Of a stretch of 52,500 nt of DNA, positions 43,490 through 52,500 are shown piece by piece. A program made the position numbers and the translations under genes. This DNA is from Balamuthia mandrillaris (lineage: Eukaryota; Discosea; Longamoebia; Balamuthiidae). Each line of letters opens with the position of its first letter. Position 1 is the stretch's first letter. The notes beneath the pieces were generated by a model that was not told the DNA's origin, searched no databases, and was given only the letters and a program-made list of their open reading frames with translations. Location: contig JAVKOQ010000002.1 of assembly GCA_031835245.1 (NCBI GenBank), forward strand, positions 355,001-407,500. The letters are read 5' to 3'.

Positions 43490-44896
43490 ATGTTGGGCGA
43501 AGACGAGCTGGAAGGTAACCCCGGAGCTTTTAGTGACCTTGCGTCCCGTGCCAGTGGTACAGTGGTCCTTTTCACAACTCCATCATCCTTCCTTCATTTT
43601 CACTCATCCTCCACTGTGTCCTTTTTTTTTTTTTGGGTTGTTGCTCACTCGCTTGTAGCGATTCTTGATTTCGATGGGCAGTTTCCTCCTGGTCTGACGG
43701 TGGCATGGAACAGCAGCATCACGCCACGCTTCCAACGCACCATTCGTGCCATGATACTCCCCCCGCACCCCATGTTGGGCTTCACCTACTCCTCTTCTGA
43801 AGCTACCGAACCACAGTTCTTTGACCCTGAAGCAGAAGATGAGGAAGGAGACAGAGAAGAGGAAGAGGATCCTATGAAACCCGCCGAAGCACCAAAAGGG
43901 GAGGAAGAGAAAGAGGAGGCGTCGCCTCGTGCGATGGAGTGTATGTTGAATGGAGACCTTATGTTTGGAGGAATGGTGCAAGGCATGGCCATGTTTCGCT
44001 TTCCTCCTCGCGTGGACAGCATGATCATTGCACTCTCTTCGTTGGAACCTGACAAGTCGATGGTGCCTCACTCATTCTCTTTCTCTCTCTTCTCTTTTCT
44101 TCGCTGCTCTCTACTCCTCTTCTCTTCTATGCTTTAAACGCTATCTCTCCTCTCTTCATTTGTTTTCCGCTGGTTCTCTTTTACCTCTTGTTCTCGTATT
44201 GCCTTTCTATCTTGCCTTTTTTTGTTGCGTGTCATTCTCACTTCTTGCCGAAAGTTTATGAGTCATGTACAGTACAAAGGCGACCGTTATACCACCAAGT
44301 TAGGATACAATTCACAGAAGCACAAATTTGAGGCAGGCCTGCTCGCTGGTGTAACCAATGCCTTGGCTGTTGGAGGAAGTGTTTCCTACGCTGCCGCTAT
44401 TGATAAACCTGGCTGTTCGTTTCTTCCTCTTTGTTTTCATCATCTTTGTCCTCCTCTTCATCTTTCCCTTTTCTTCTTTTTTTTTTAAGTTTTTCTGCTC
44501 TCACCTCACCTTTTGTCCTTTTGTTCCCACACAGTTAGCATAGGATGTCGATATAACTTCAAAGAGCTCGGCAAAGGAAAGCACGAAGAAACACAGCTCA
44601 CCGCCGCCATCAACAACAACCTCAAATCCACCTGCACCTATACCACCCGCGTTCTACCCTCCTGCTTCATGTCCACACGCTACAGCATCGACCTCAACAA
44701 CTTCCACTCCGATGTGGCCATCGGGGCGGAGGTAATGCCGAACCCAAACTTTCCTCTCCTCCTCAAGACCAAGCTGTGCACTCGAACGGGCCTTGCGGCA
44801 GCCCTTGGCGTCGCCACGCCGTTCTTTCGTGTCATGCTTTCTGGCGGCTACAACCCTCAGTTTGGGGTGTTGGCAGGTCTCTCTGTGGAAGTGTAG
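43490..44896 (+). CDS. Mitochondrial beta-barrel protein of the Tom40/VDAC (Porin3) type
   Basis: Probably an outer mitochondrial membrane channel. Four exons in phase. Start MLGEDELEGNPGAFSDLA, then ILDFDGQFPPGLTVAWNSSI and successive amphipathic strands (MFGGMVQGMAMFRFPP, MSHVQYKGDRYTTKLGYNSQ, HKFEAGLLAGVTNALAVGGS, MSTRYSIDLNNFHSDVAIGA, LAAALGVATPFFRVMLSGGY). It ends PQFGVLAGLSVEV followed by TAG. The C-terminal strands and the terminal hydrophobic residue fit the eukaryotic porin family; Tom40 is more likely than VDAC because of the C-terminal wording, and Mdm10-like is a further option. An acidic insert of about 45 residues (around 43805-43930) sits in an early loop. Confidence 0.65.
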
Positions 44897-45225
44897 TTCT
44901 GCGAAACGAAACTTTCTTTTCATCTCTTTTCTTTTTGTTTTCTTTTCGTTGGATTCTTACCTTTTTAAAGGTATGCCACGTCACTTTCGCGTCCAATATT
45001 GGACGTCAATTCACCGAAGAAGAAAAAGGTTCAGTAAAAGTGAAGGAAGAAGAAGGAAAGAAGTTTGGCCTCGTGCTTCTTAAATGGAGGTGTTTATTGG
45101 TTGTGTGGAAACTGAGTAAACACACAAAAACCAACGTGACCATTAATTTTGGACTGTTTTGTGTGGAAACTTTTAAAAAAAAAGACCATCACTGACAACA
45201 AAAAACAACCACAAACCATTCAATT
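44897..45225. other. Intergenic, no gene seen
   Basis: About 330 bases between the beta-barrel gene and the sirtuin gene. A TTGTGTGGAAACT block occurs twice (near 45099 and 45160). Otherwise unremarkable. Confidence 0.5.
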
Positions 45226-47189
45226 ATGGAAGGTTCCAAGCCCATCACTGAAGACGTGAGGGAAGCCAACGGTGAAACCGGCTTCTACGTAGAACCCAAG
45301 AAAGACTGCCCTCACTTGAAAGAGTTTTTCACTCCCGACATCAACAAAATCGCCGCCAACGCTCCTTGGTGAGTGTCTTTTTTTTTTTTGCCATCAAGAC
45401 CCTCACCTTCTCGTACCCTCACTGACCCTCACTGACGCTCTCTTTTTGTTTACCCAGTGAGGACTGTGGCCACCGAGATGAAAACTGGGTTTGTCTGACC
45501 TGCTCCAAACGCTTCTGCTCTCGCTACGTGAAGGGCCACATGGTCAGCCACAACGAAGCCTCGGGGCATCAGATAGCGGCCAGCTACTCTGACTTGTCTG
45601 TCTGGTGCTACGCCTGTGAGTCGTACATCACTCACCCCACCCTTGCCAATCTTCTCAAGCGGATGAGCATGAGCAAGTTTGGTGATGCTGGCACTGGCGG
45701 ACGGTACACTGCCCACAAGACCGTGGAGCAAATGGTCGAACGACATGATGAACCCGAAGTATTGCAACAGAAGGTTTGATATCTGCTGAGGGACGAGCAG
45801 AGAGAAGAGAGTCGAGAGCCGAGAGAAGAGAGAAGAAGAGCGAATGTGATGAAATGCCAGTTTTGCTCATGCTACGATGATATCTAGATCAAACAACTGG
45901 CAGACATGATCCGAGAGAGCAAGCACTGCATCGCATTCACAGGAGCAGGCATTTCCACTAGCGCAGGTGTGCCAGACTTTCGAGGTCCTCAGGGCGTGTG
46001 GACACTGGCTGCCACTGGTGGCAAACGAACGGAACGAACAGTACCTATGCTGAGCGCTCTACCCACACCCTCCCACATGGGCCTTGTGAAGCTGCAAGAC
46101 CAAGGAATACTCAAGTATCTCATCTCCCAAAACGTGGACGGACTGCACCGAAGGAGCGGCATTCTTCCCGAGAACATTAGTGAGCTTCACGGCAACAGTA
46201 ATATCGAAGTCTGCGAGATCTGCGGCAAAGAGTACCTGAGGGACTTCTCTACCTCCGACGGAGCTTCTGTACGCCACTACACAGGGCGTACTTGCTCCGT
46301 CGCCAACTGTGGTGGTCTCCTGCTCGATACCATCGTAGGTTTTGGCGAGAGCCTTCCCTTCCACGTCGTACAACGCAGCTACGAGCATAGCGAACTGTCC
46401 GACCTCTGCCTGTGCTTGGGATCCTCTCTGACTGTCGCTCCTGCCAACGATATGCCTCGCACCGTCGCAAAGAAAGGAGGCAACATGGTTATTGTCAACC
46501 TCCAAAACACACCCTTGGATTCTATCGCGACTCTTCGCATCTATGGCAAGTGCGATGAAGTTATGGAAGGCGTCATGAAGGAGCTGCAGATGGATATCCC
46601 TCCTTTCCTTCTCCGCCGAAGAGTCAACGTCGCCCAACGTGACAACAAGCTGAGCATCTCTGTTATCGACGTGGACGGCACTCCCATGTCCATCTTCTCC
46701 GAGGTGGCCCTCCAGTTTGGCTCCGGCAAGACCGCCTTCTTGGATTTGGATAGCAACGGCAGCAACCTAGCTTTCGTCTTTGACGTTCCAGAAGGAGAAG
46801 AAACGGTCGAGATCAGAACCAACTTTATGGGACACTACAACGAGCCTACTTTCACCCTGCAACACGTCCTCCAGAACGATACCTGCAAGAAGCTTCTGCT
46901 GAGTTACGACCCTAGTGTTGGCCAATGGAGTTGTGAGGAGAGATCAGGTGAAGAAGGAAGAGAAGAAGAGGAAGCGTCTGCCTCTACTTGCAACGATGCG
47001 CACATAGAAAAAATGCCGGATAGAGTGCTGAACCAAGACCACGAGCATGAGCTGCACAAGTGCCCGAAGATCTACCAAGGGGCGTACCGTTGTAACAAGT
47101 GCTTGAAGGTGGGAGTCGGTTGGGTGTACACCTGCAAGGCCTGCCAGTATGACCTTCACCCCGGCTGTGCCATTTGGAGGAGACACTAA
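45226..47189 (+). CDS. Sirtuin with N-terminal UBP zinc finger and C-terminal DC1/C1-like finger
   Basis: Predicted NAD-dependent protein deacylase linked to ubiquitin recognition. Three exons in phase: 45226-45368, about 45459-45774 and about 45891-47189. Start MEGSKPITEDVREANGETGF. The UBP finger (residues about 30-115) has CPHL, CEDCGHRDENWVCLTCSKRF, HMVSHNEASGH and VWCYACESYI, with all zinc ligands as in HDAC6. The SIR2 domain follows: FTGAGISTSAGVPDFRG, the catalytic QNVDGLHRRSG, Zn ligands in CEICG and CSVANCGG, and DTIVGFGESLP, the SIRT6/SIRT7 (class IV) style. A beta-rich region (about 46660-46930) comes next, an acidic linker, then a DC1/C1-like finger (YRCNKC, GWVYTCKACQYDLHPGC) ending WRRH followed by TAA. 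Dictyostelium Sir2A also carries a UBP finger; the extra DC1 finger is the uncommon part. Confidence 0.93.
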
Positions 47190-47314
47190 AAGCGAACCGA
47201 CTTTGCTAGTTTTTTTTTCTTTCTTCTTTTTGTACAAAGAAAACACTTCCCCTTTTATGGGTATGTTTCTGCGTCTCTTCAAACAGCTAAGCAAGAAAGA
47301 AGGCCGAACAAAAG

Positions 47315-48309
47315 ATGGCTTGGAACGGGTGCCTTCGGGCGTTCAGAGTGACTATTCTGCTGGTCGTACTTGCTGCTCCTTTCACTTGGTGTGAGGCAGA
47401 AGAAGAAGAAGGGCAGTGCGGAAGCGGTGAGGAAGGCTCATGTCCAGACCAGGAGCTGCTACAACGGTTGTGGGAGGCCGAGCTGACAAAAGAAAGCCCC
47501 GTCCTCAACTTGACGGACAGCGACTTTGATCAGCACACGAAGGAGAAGCAAGAGAGCTGGGTCCTCAACTTTTACGCTCCTTGGTGTCCTCACTCCAAAA
47601 AATGGAGTCCCATCTTCGAGCAAACGGCTCGTTGGTTTCGGTTCACCCGCAGTGCCATAAACTTTGCTCAGATCAACAGCGTCAAAGGTTTCTTTCTCGG
47701 TGTTGTGCTTTTCTTCTTGTTTTCTTCCTTCTTATTCTTTAATCTTCGTCGCTTTAAACAGCAAAACAACTAGTGGGTCGCTTTGGAGTGTCCAGTTGGC
47801 CAACCGTCATCTTCTACGCCAACCACTCCGCTATAACAATGCCCGGCGCCAAATCCGTCGCCACGTTAACCCATTTCATAACAGGAGGCTTTAACGTCAC
47901 TTCCCACAAGCTTCATCTCAACATCACCAACAAAGAAGAGGCAGAAGAGCAACTCGTTGTGAAGTTTGTGCCGAGCCCGTTTGAGTACGAGGTGATGCAA
48001 AAGTGGGCGCGGTTGGAGGGAGGAGTGAAGCGAGTCTTTGGGTTCAGTATTTGGTGGTTGGTAGGAACGATGGCGCTTATTGCAGTTGCCATTTGTTCGT
48101 TGTTTGGTTGGTTGGCGCTTTGTCTTCGTGTTGTGGTGGAAGATGAAGCAGATGAAGGAGAATCGAGCGTAGAAAAGAAGAGAAAAGGAGAGGAGACAGA
48201 GGAGAAGAGGAGGAGAGAAGGCATGAAGTTGTTGGAGAAAGACAAGGTGAATGAAAGGCTTCGAAAGAGGAGGGCAAAAAAGAAGAAGCAAACTTCGACA
48301 GCTGAATAA
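47315..48309 (+). CDS. Thioredoxin-domain, single-pass ER membrane protein with CxxS motif
   Basis: TMX-like protein of the secretory pathway. Start MAWNGCLRAFRVTILLVVLA is a signal peptide, probably cut near WCEAEE. A Cys-poor acidic stretch follows, then the thioredoxin fold: ESWVLNFYAPWCPHSKKWSP, where the usual CxxC active site is C-P-H-S, then the cis-Pro in GVSSWPTVIFYANHSA, which is joined across the only intron (about 47687-47772). A transmembrane helix is at WWLVGTMALIAVAICSLFGW, followed by a highly charged cytosolic tail (RRREGMKLLEKDK, KRRAKKKKQ). Stop TAA at 48307-48309, overlapping an AATAAA. With one active-site Cys it cannot oxidise dithiols by itself but could form mixed disulphides. 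Confidence 0.82.
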
Positions 48310-48334
48310 AATACAATCCGTTTTTTTTTTTCGT

Positions 48335-48466
48335 TCACTTTGTTCGAGGAAACCATGGCAAGAAGGCGTTTGTTGAGTTTTGGTAATGGCTATATCCTGG
48401 TTTCTTCTTTTTTAAAGAATACTCCAACATTGCAACCCCTAGAGAGAGGGAGCGAGAAAGCGGGGA

Positions 48467-48501
<35 letters not shown>

Positions 48502-49791
48502 GAGAGAGAGAACAAGAGAGAAGATGTTATAACAAGTTGAAAATGTCAAAAAGGAGAGCATGCGTGAAGTACCAGAAACTTTAAGCAATAAATAGTTCAT
48601 CAAAGCGGGACTGAAGAATGTGGCCCAGCCTCTCCGCACGGAACATGCCATCAGATAAAATCCCCAAAACATTGTTGCATTGCCAAAGTAATTTGGATGT
48701 CTGTTGATGGAAGAAGTAAGACGGTAGAAGCGGAGAACGAGCAAGGATAGAAGCAGAGGAGAGCAAAGAACCTGCTGTAACGCCAAAGACCAGTGTTTAA
48801 CAGTTTTCCTCGATTGGAGGGATCTGCCTTGAACCTGGCCAACTGAAAGTCGCTCACACTTTCAAAGATGAAGCCAACGAACCACAGAAAAGCACCACAA
48901 TAGTCCAGCATCCCGAGGTGCGAACCCTCCCAAAGAGTTTTTCTTCGCTCTTGCTCGGTTGCCTTTCCTTTTCTCTTTTCTTCATCATTGTTTGGTTGGT
49001 TCTCCTCCGGTAGCTGAGCTGATAACAAGGGTTGAGAGATAACGAAACACAACAACTACAGTTGTTGAAACGGATGATATATCAGTGCAAGAGAAACAAA
49101 GAAGCAGACAAGCGAAGAGGGCACAGGGAAAAGACGAGAAAGAGAGAAAGGAGGAGACGAATAGAATACCAACCGCTTGAAGAAGGAATGTTTGAAAGAA
49201 CGAGAGCCACCAAAACTTTTGTCCAAACTTCTTTCTCATAGCCCTATACCTAAAGTCTTTCCCACGGAATGAGCGAGCGAGAAGGAACAGAGAGAGAGAG
49301 AGAGAGAGAGAGAACGAGTGAGTGAGAGAGATGAGTTTGATCAAGCAGAACACACACCAAAAAAAAAACCGAACAAACGAACCTTCGCCAACGCCATGAT
49401 TCCTCCAAGTGAGATAGGCCGAGAGACGAACGGCCCACAGGCTCACCGTCGACAGGATCAAAGCCTTCCGTTTGGGGTTACCCTTGCTAGTTTCTGGGTG
49501 AACGCTGTACACCCATGACAACAGCATAAATCCTTTTATTTTAACAATCTATTAAAGAAGTCGGCTTCGATTTCGATCGAATTCACTTGTTGATTTCGAG
49601 GGGGGAACTGTACCGAGGCTCCAAAAGGAATCCACGATGGAGACGTCCCTCTTCACGACGGACACCAGCCAGAGCAACCCCGAACCCGCCACGAGGGTCG
49701 ATAGACCCAACCTTCGCGCCGACCCTCCTCCCCCCCACCACAACCCCCCTCTCTCCATCTCTCTCGCTACTTTTTTTTTTTCGTAGTGCAA
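48335..49791 (-). CDS. DUF1295 / steroid 5-alpha-reductase-like membrane enzyme
   Basis: Integral membrane reductase-like protein; substrate unknown. About six exons in phase. Start MHYEKKKVAREMERGGLWWG at 49791 (a Met at 49758 is possible). Family landmarks: VKRDVSIVDSFWSLG joined to FMLLSWVYSV; AVRLSAYLTWRNHG; then KDFRYRAMRKKFGQKFWWLS; SVSDFQLARFKADP; GKLLNTGLWRYSR joined to HPNYFGNATMFWGFYLMACS; and LLLKVSGVAMLEYSLKKKKP with a final exon GYSHYQNSTNAFLPWFPRTK followed by TGA at 48335. That last exon replaces the run-on reading of the previous one and matches the family's PGYxxY...FxPWFP ending. The loop between FWWLS and the SVSDFQ block is long and charged. Introns carry CT tracts in sense. 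Confidence 0.85.
48471..48498. repeat. (GA)n in the last intron of the DUF1295 gene, sense strand CT
   Basis: About 13 GA units; sense-strand CT in the final intron of the minus-strand gene, about 40 bases before its 3' splice site. Confidence 0.9.
49290..49313. repeat. (GA)n, intronic, sense strand CT
   Basis: About 12 units in the intron upstream of the KDFRYRAMRKK exon of the DUF1295 gene. Confidence 0.9.
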
Positions 49792-50557
49792 GGCAAGGAA
49801 GGGTCAGGTGCTCTCCCACGTTTATTAGTATTCGTATTTATTCAAATCCTTTTCTTTGATTTCTTTTCTTCCTTCCTGCACACGATCGGCTGGAACCACC
49901 TTAAACGTAAAACCACCAAGTCTTCTTCGTCTTCCATCCTTCCTTCCTTCCACTCCCTTCTTCTTTCTCGTTGCATCGTTTCTTTTCCATCTCTTCTCTT
50001 CTTTTTTTTTTTGGGGTTTTTTTCTTTTTCATTTTTATTTTTTTGTTGAATTTTTTGACAAAAAAGAAAAGCAAAAAAAAGTTACAGTTTTTTTTTGGTG
50101 GAGATTTCATCAGAGAACAGAGAGGCGAACCGCAGAAGACAGGCCGAACCAACTCCCCTTTTTGTGGCGGCGGTTAAGCTCAACGCTTTCTTTTTTTTTG
50201 TGTTCACCGTTCTTTTTCTTTTTTTTTTTTTAAAAAAGAAGAAGAAGAAAAAAAAAGGAGTTCATCGTTTTTTTTTTCTTTCCTTCTGGTTTTGGTGGTG
50301 GTGGTGCTTAAGGTGCGCCTCCTCTCCTTTGCTTTTTTTTTTAAAGTGCTTTCTTCCTTACTTTTTGGGGTTCATCCAAAGTTGATTCTTCTTCGTTGTT
50401 CCTTTTTGTTGTTGCTTCAGGAGTTGGTGGTGGTGGAAGTGAGGATAGATTCTCATCTTTCCATCCCATTCCCAGGTCCTCATCGGATTGTTTTTTTTTT
50501 TTTTGTTGACGTGGTGGAGCAAACGAGGAGAGAAGCAGCAAGCAGCGAAAGAAGAAG
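49792..50557. promoter_or_regulatory. Divergent promoter region, very T-rich
   Basis: Spacer between the start of the DUF1295 gene (minus) and the P4-ATPase gene (plus). It has many T runs of 9-12 bases on the plus strand and GGTGG blocks around 50293-50310. No gene seen; all open frames are homopolymer-driven. Confidence 0.5.
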
Positions 50558-50740
50558 ATGAGCTCGAACCCCTACACTGACAACCTCAGGCGCACTGGGG
50601 TTTCCAGTGTTGACTCGTATGACACGGGGCGGCGGAGGTGGCTCAAGAAGAAGCCATACTTTGATCCCTCTGCTTCTGCTGGTAACACCACCCAGAAATT
50701 GGTACCTTACACCTCTTCACCTGTCTTTCTCTGCTGCTGT

Positions 50741-50780
<40 letters not shown>

Positions 50781-52500
50781 CTCTTCTCTCCTATTCCTTT
50801 CTCTTGTAACTCCTCTCACACACACACACACACTCTCTCTCTCTCTCTCTCTCTCCTTTCCGACCAAACTTAACTCGATCTTTTTTTTTGTTCATCACCA
50901 ACTTAGTACGAGTCAGAAAGCGACTCCTACTACAGTTCTGACTTGGACAGCGCCGAGGAAAACTCTGACAGCGAGGCGACCATCAGTGATACCTCCCTCT
51001 TTCCCGCAGATCGTGGAGATGGCGATAGCTCCACCGATGAAGAAGAAGGAGAAGAAGGAGAAGGAGAAAAGTCCGAGTCACAGCCAGAGCAAACAAACAG
51101 CAAAAGAGAAGAGACACAAAATACAAAAGGACAAAACGACTATGATGATGATGACTATGACGATGACGAGGATGATGACGACGACGGAGACAATGGAAGA
51201 CCAAAAAAGCCACCACGGCTCATCTATCTTAATGAGTTTGAGAGGAACAATGCTTTGACCAATTATGCCAGCAACTATGTCTCCACCACCAAATACAAAG
51301 TGTGGAACTTTCTTTTCAAGAATCTATGGGAGCAGTTTCATCGAGTAGCCAACGTCTACTTTCTTATCATCGCATTGATCACCATGACTCCGGTTTCACC
51401 CATCGCACCTGGCGCCTTTGTGATGGCCCTGGTCACTGTCTTGGGAGCTACTGCCATCAAAGAGGCCATCGAAGATTGGGTACATTCTCAATTGCTGTTT
51501 CTCCTGCTTCTTGTTTAACGATTATGTTTGGACTTACTCTTGTATTCTCGCGTCAATAATAGAAACGTTACATCTCCGATAAACGTGTCAACTCTCGAGC
51601 ATGTGCCGTTCTGAGAGGTGGGCAATGCAGGTGAGGAACAGCAACACCCATTCCCTTCCTCTCTTTTAGTTGGTTGCTTTCATAATAGTTGTATTTTGAC
51701 CGACATTCATTGGTGATGACAGGTTGAACGAACGTGGAGAAGCAGAGCCGCTTGCGATGGAGCAGATTGGTTGGGAGAGGGTTGAATGGAAGGACATCCG
51801 CGTGGGTGATCTCGTGCGCATTCGAGATTGGCAACCCTTCCCTGCTGATTTGTTACTGCTATCCAGCAGTAATCCTGGTGGTATTTGCTACATCGAAACT
51901 GCCAATTTGGATGGGTACCTTTCTCTCTCTCTCTCTCTCTCTCTCTCATGCTAATAGCTCTCTCTTATATTTTCCTTTCTTGCTCTTTTCGGTAAACAGA
52001 GAAACAAACTTGAAGATCAGACAAGCACCAAAGGAAACAATGAACGCTCATTCAACGAACCAGTTGCTGAGTTTGAAAGGAGCAGTGGAATGCGAGCAAC
52101 CAAATGAACATTTGTACAAATTCGAAGGATCGCTCACTGTAAATGTCAACGGAGAAAAGAAGACGGTTCCGCTTGATACTGCTCAATTGCTGCTAAGAGT
52201 ACTTATTCTTCTCGCTCTTCTTATATTTCTTCTCGTGAACTGACTTTTTACGAACAAAAATCAGGGATCTATACTTAGGAACACCGATCACATTTATGGC
52301 CTTGTATTATACACTGGTCACGAAAGCAAATACATGTTGAACACTACGTACGTTAAAGTTTACTTTAAAACACAAACAACAGTTTGCACTGACGAGCACT
52401 TTGTATGGAACAGCGAGCCACCCTATAAGTTTAGTCGTTTGGAAAAGTTCATGAACAAACTCATTTTGTTGGTGCTTGCGGTAGAGATCTTTCTCGTTCT
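50558..52500 (+). CDS. P4-ATPase (phospholipid flippase), 5' part
   Basis: Moves aminophospholipids from the outer to the cytosolic leaflet. Start at 50558 ([20 protein letters not shown]). Exons join in phase. A long acidic Ser/Asp/Glu-rich N-terminal tail (about 50910-51215) ends in a run of Asp. The P4 entry motif follows: [40 protein letters not shown], then membrane helices ([39 protein letters not shown]). After [11 protein letters not shown], a strong donor GTGAGG (51630) joins to the A-domain: [30 protein letters not shown] joined to [10 protein letters not shown] (the DGETNLK motif across an intron), and further [20 protein letters not shown]. Near the window end, [17 protein letters not shown] starts the next membrane segment. 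The catalytic DKTG lies beyond the window. Confidence 0.93.
50742..50777. repeat. (CT)n in intron 1 of the P4-ATPase gene
   Basis: About 17 units on the sense strand. A (CA)n/(CT)n compound tract follows at 50816-50857 in the same intron. Confidence 0.9.
51921..51948. repeat. (CT)n in the intron splitting the DGETNLK motif
   Basis: Sense-strand CT tract shortly after the donor GTACC at 51915, in the P4-ATPase gene. Confidence 0.9.

Noticed and set aside
46059-46637. 192-residue frame antisense to the sirtuin gene
   Set aside because: Shadow of the long third exon of the sirtuin; composition fits an antisense frame.
48439-48786. C-terminus of the DUF1295 gene read straight through into a CT repeat
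   Set aside because: A donor at KVSG and an in-phase last exon ending FLPWFPRTK give the family's expected ending, so the run-on reading is intron.
1-52500. Alternative genetic code
   Set aside because: TAA, TAG and TGA all terminate well-supported genes (sirtuin, phosphatase, TOR) and none is needed as a sense codon.
1-52500. CRISPR arrays, prokaryotic operons, LTR elements or Polinton-like elements
   Set aside because: No regular spaced repeats, no capsid, integrase or reverse transcriptase motifs, and no long terminal repeats seen.

Overview
This is nuclear DNA from a free-living protist, most likely an amoebozoan (a discosean such as Acanthamoeba or Balamuthia would fit, but the species is a guess). 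Reasons: nearly every gene is cut by many short GT-AG introns of about 45-120 bases; all three standard stop codons end genes, so the code is standard; and the gene content is typical of social and free-living amoebae (hybrid histidine kinase, F-box and ankyrin-repeat proteins, a Dictyostelium-Sir2A-like UBP-zinc-finger sirtuin, long Ser/Asn/Gln-rich disordered stretches). I see no prokaryotic operons, CRISPR, tRNA or rRNA genes.

Layout. 1-7052, minus strand: 3' part of a family 8 glycosyltransferase gene; a long TTCTC satellite; a broken RHS/Crinkler-type P-loop gene; a multi-exon gene of unknown family. 7450-13195, minus: a membrane hybrid histidine kinase and a HEAT-repeat protein with a GCN20/ABCF3-like N-terminus. 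13435-23612, plus: an RNF34/RFFL-like FYVE-SAP-RING ubiquitin ligase, a protein tyrosine phosphatase, a mitochondrial carrier, a SCAMP-like membrane protein and a small coiled-coil protein. 23817-41295, minus: an ABHD17-like hydrolase, an intronless F-box/ankyrin protein, a nucleotidyltransferase-fold protein, two tandem F-box paralogues and the complete TOR kinase gene of about 10 kb. 41707-48309, plus: lysoplasmalogenase, a small hypothetical gene, a mitochondrial beta-barrel protein, a UBP-SIR2-DC1 sirtuin and a thioredoxin-like membrane protein. 48335-49791, minus: a DUF1295/steroid 5-alpha-reductase-like enzyme. 50558 to the end, plus: the 5' part of a P4-ATPase flippase gene.

The genes are unrelated housekeeping and signalling genes, not a pathway cluster, although several touch membrane lipid and trafficking biology (flippase, SCAMP, lysoplasmalogenase, ABHD17, DUF1295) and several touch ubiquitin signalling (RING ligase, F-box proteins, UBP finger).

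The most unusual points are the UBP-SIR2-DC1 fusion, the GCN20-like domain joined to HEAT repeats, the eight-or-more-exon orphan gene at 4083-7052, (CT)n microsatellites that lie in introns with the pyrimidines on the sense strand, a GTCGAC palindrome recurring close to start codons, and an inverted repeat between two convergent genes. Splice sites were placed by eye from GT-AG signals, reading phase and protein continuity; gene spans are good but single exon ends may be off.
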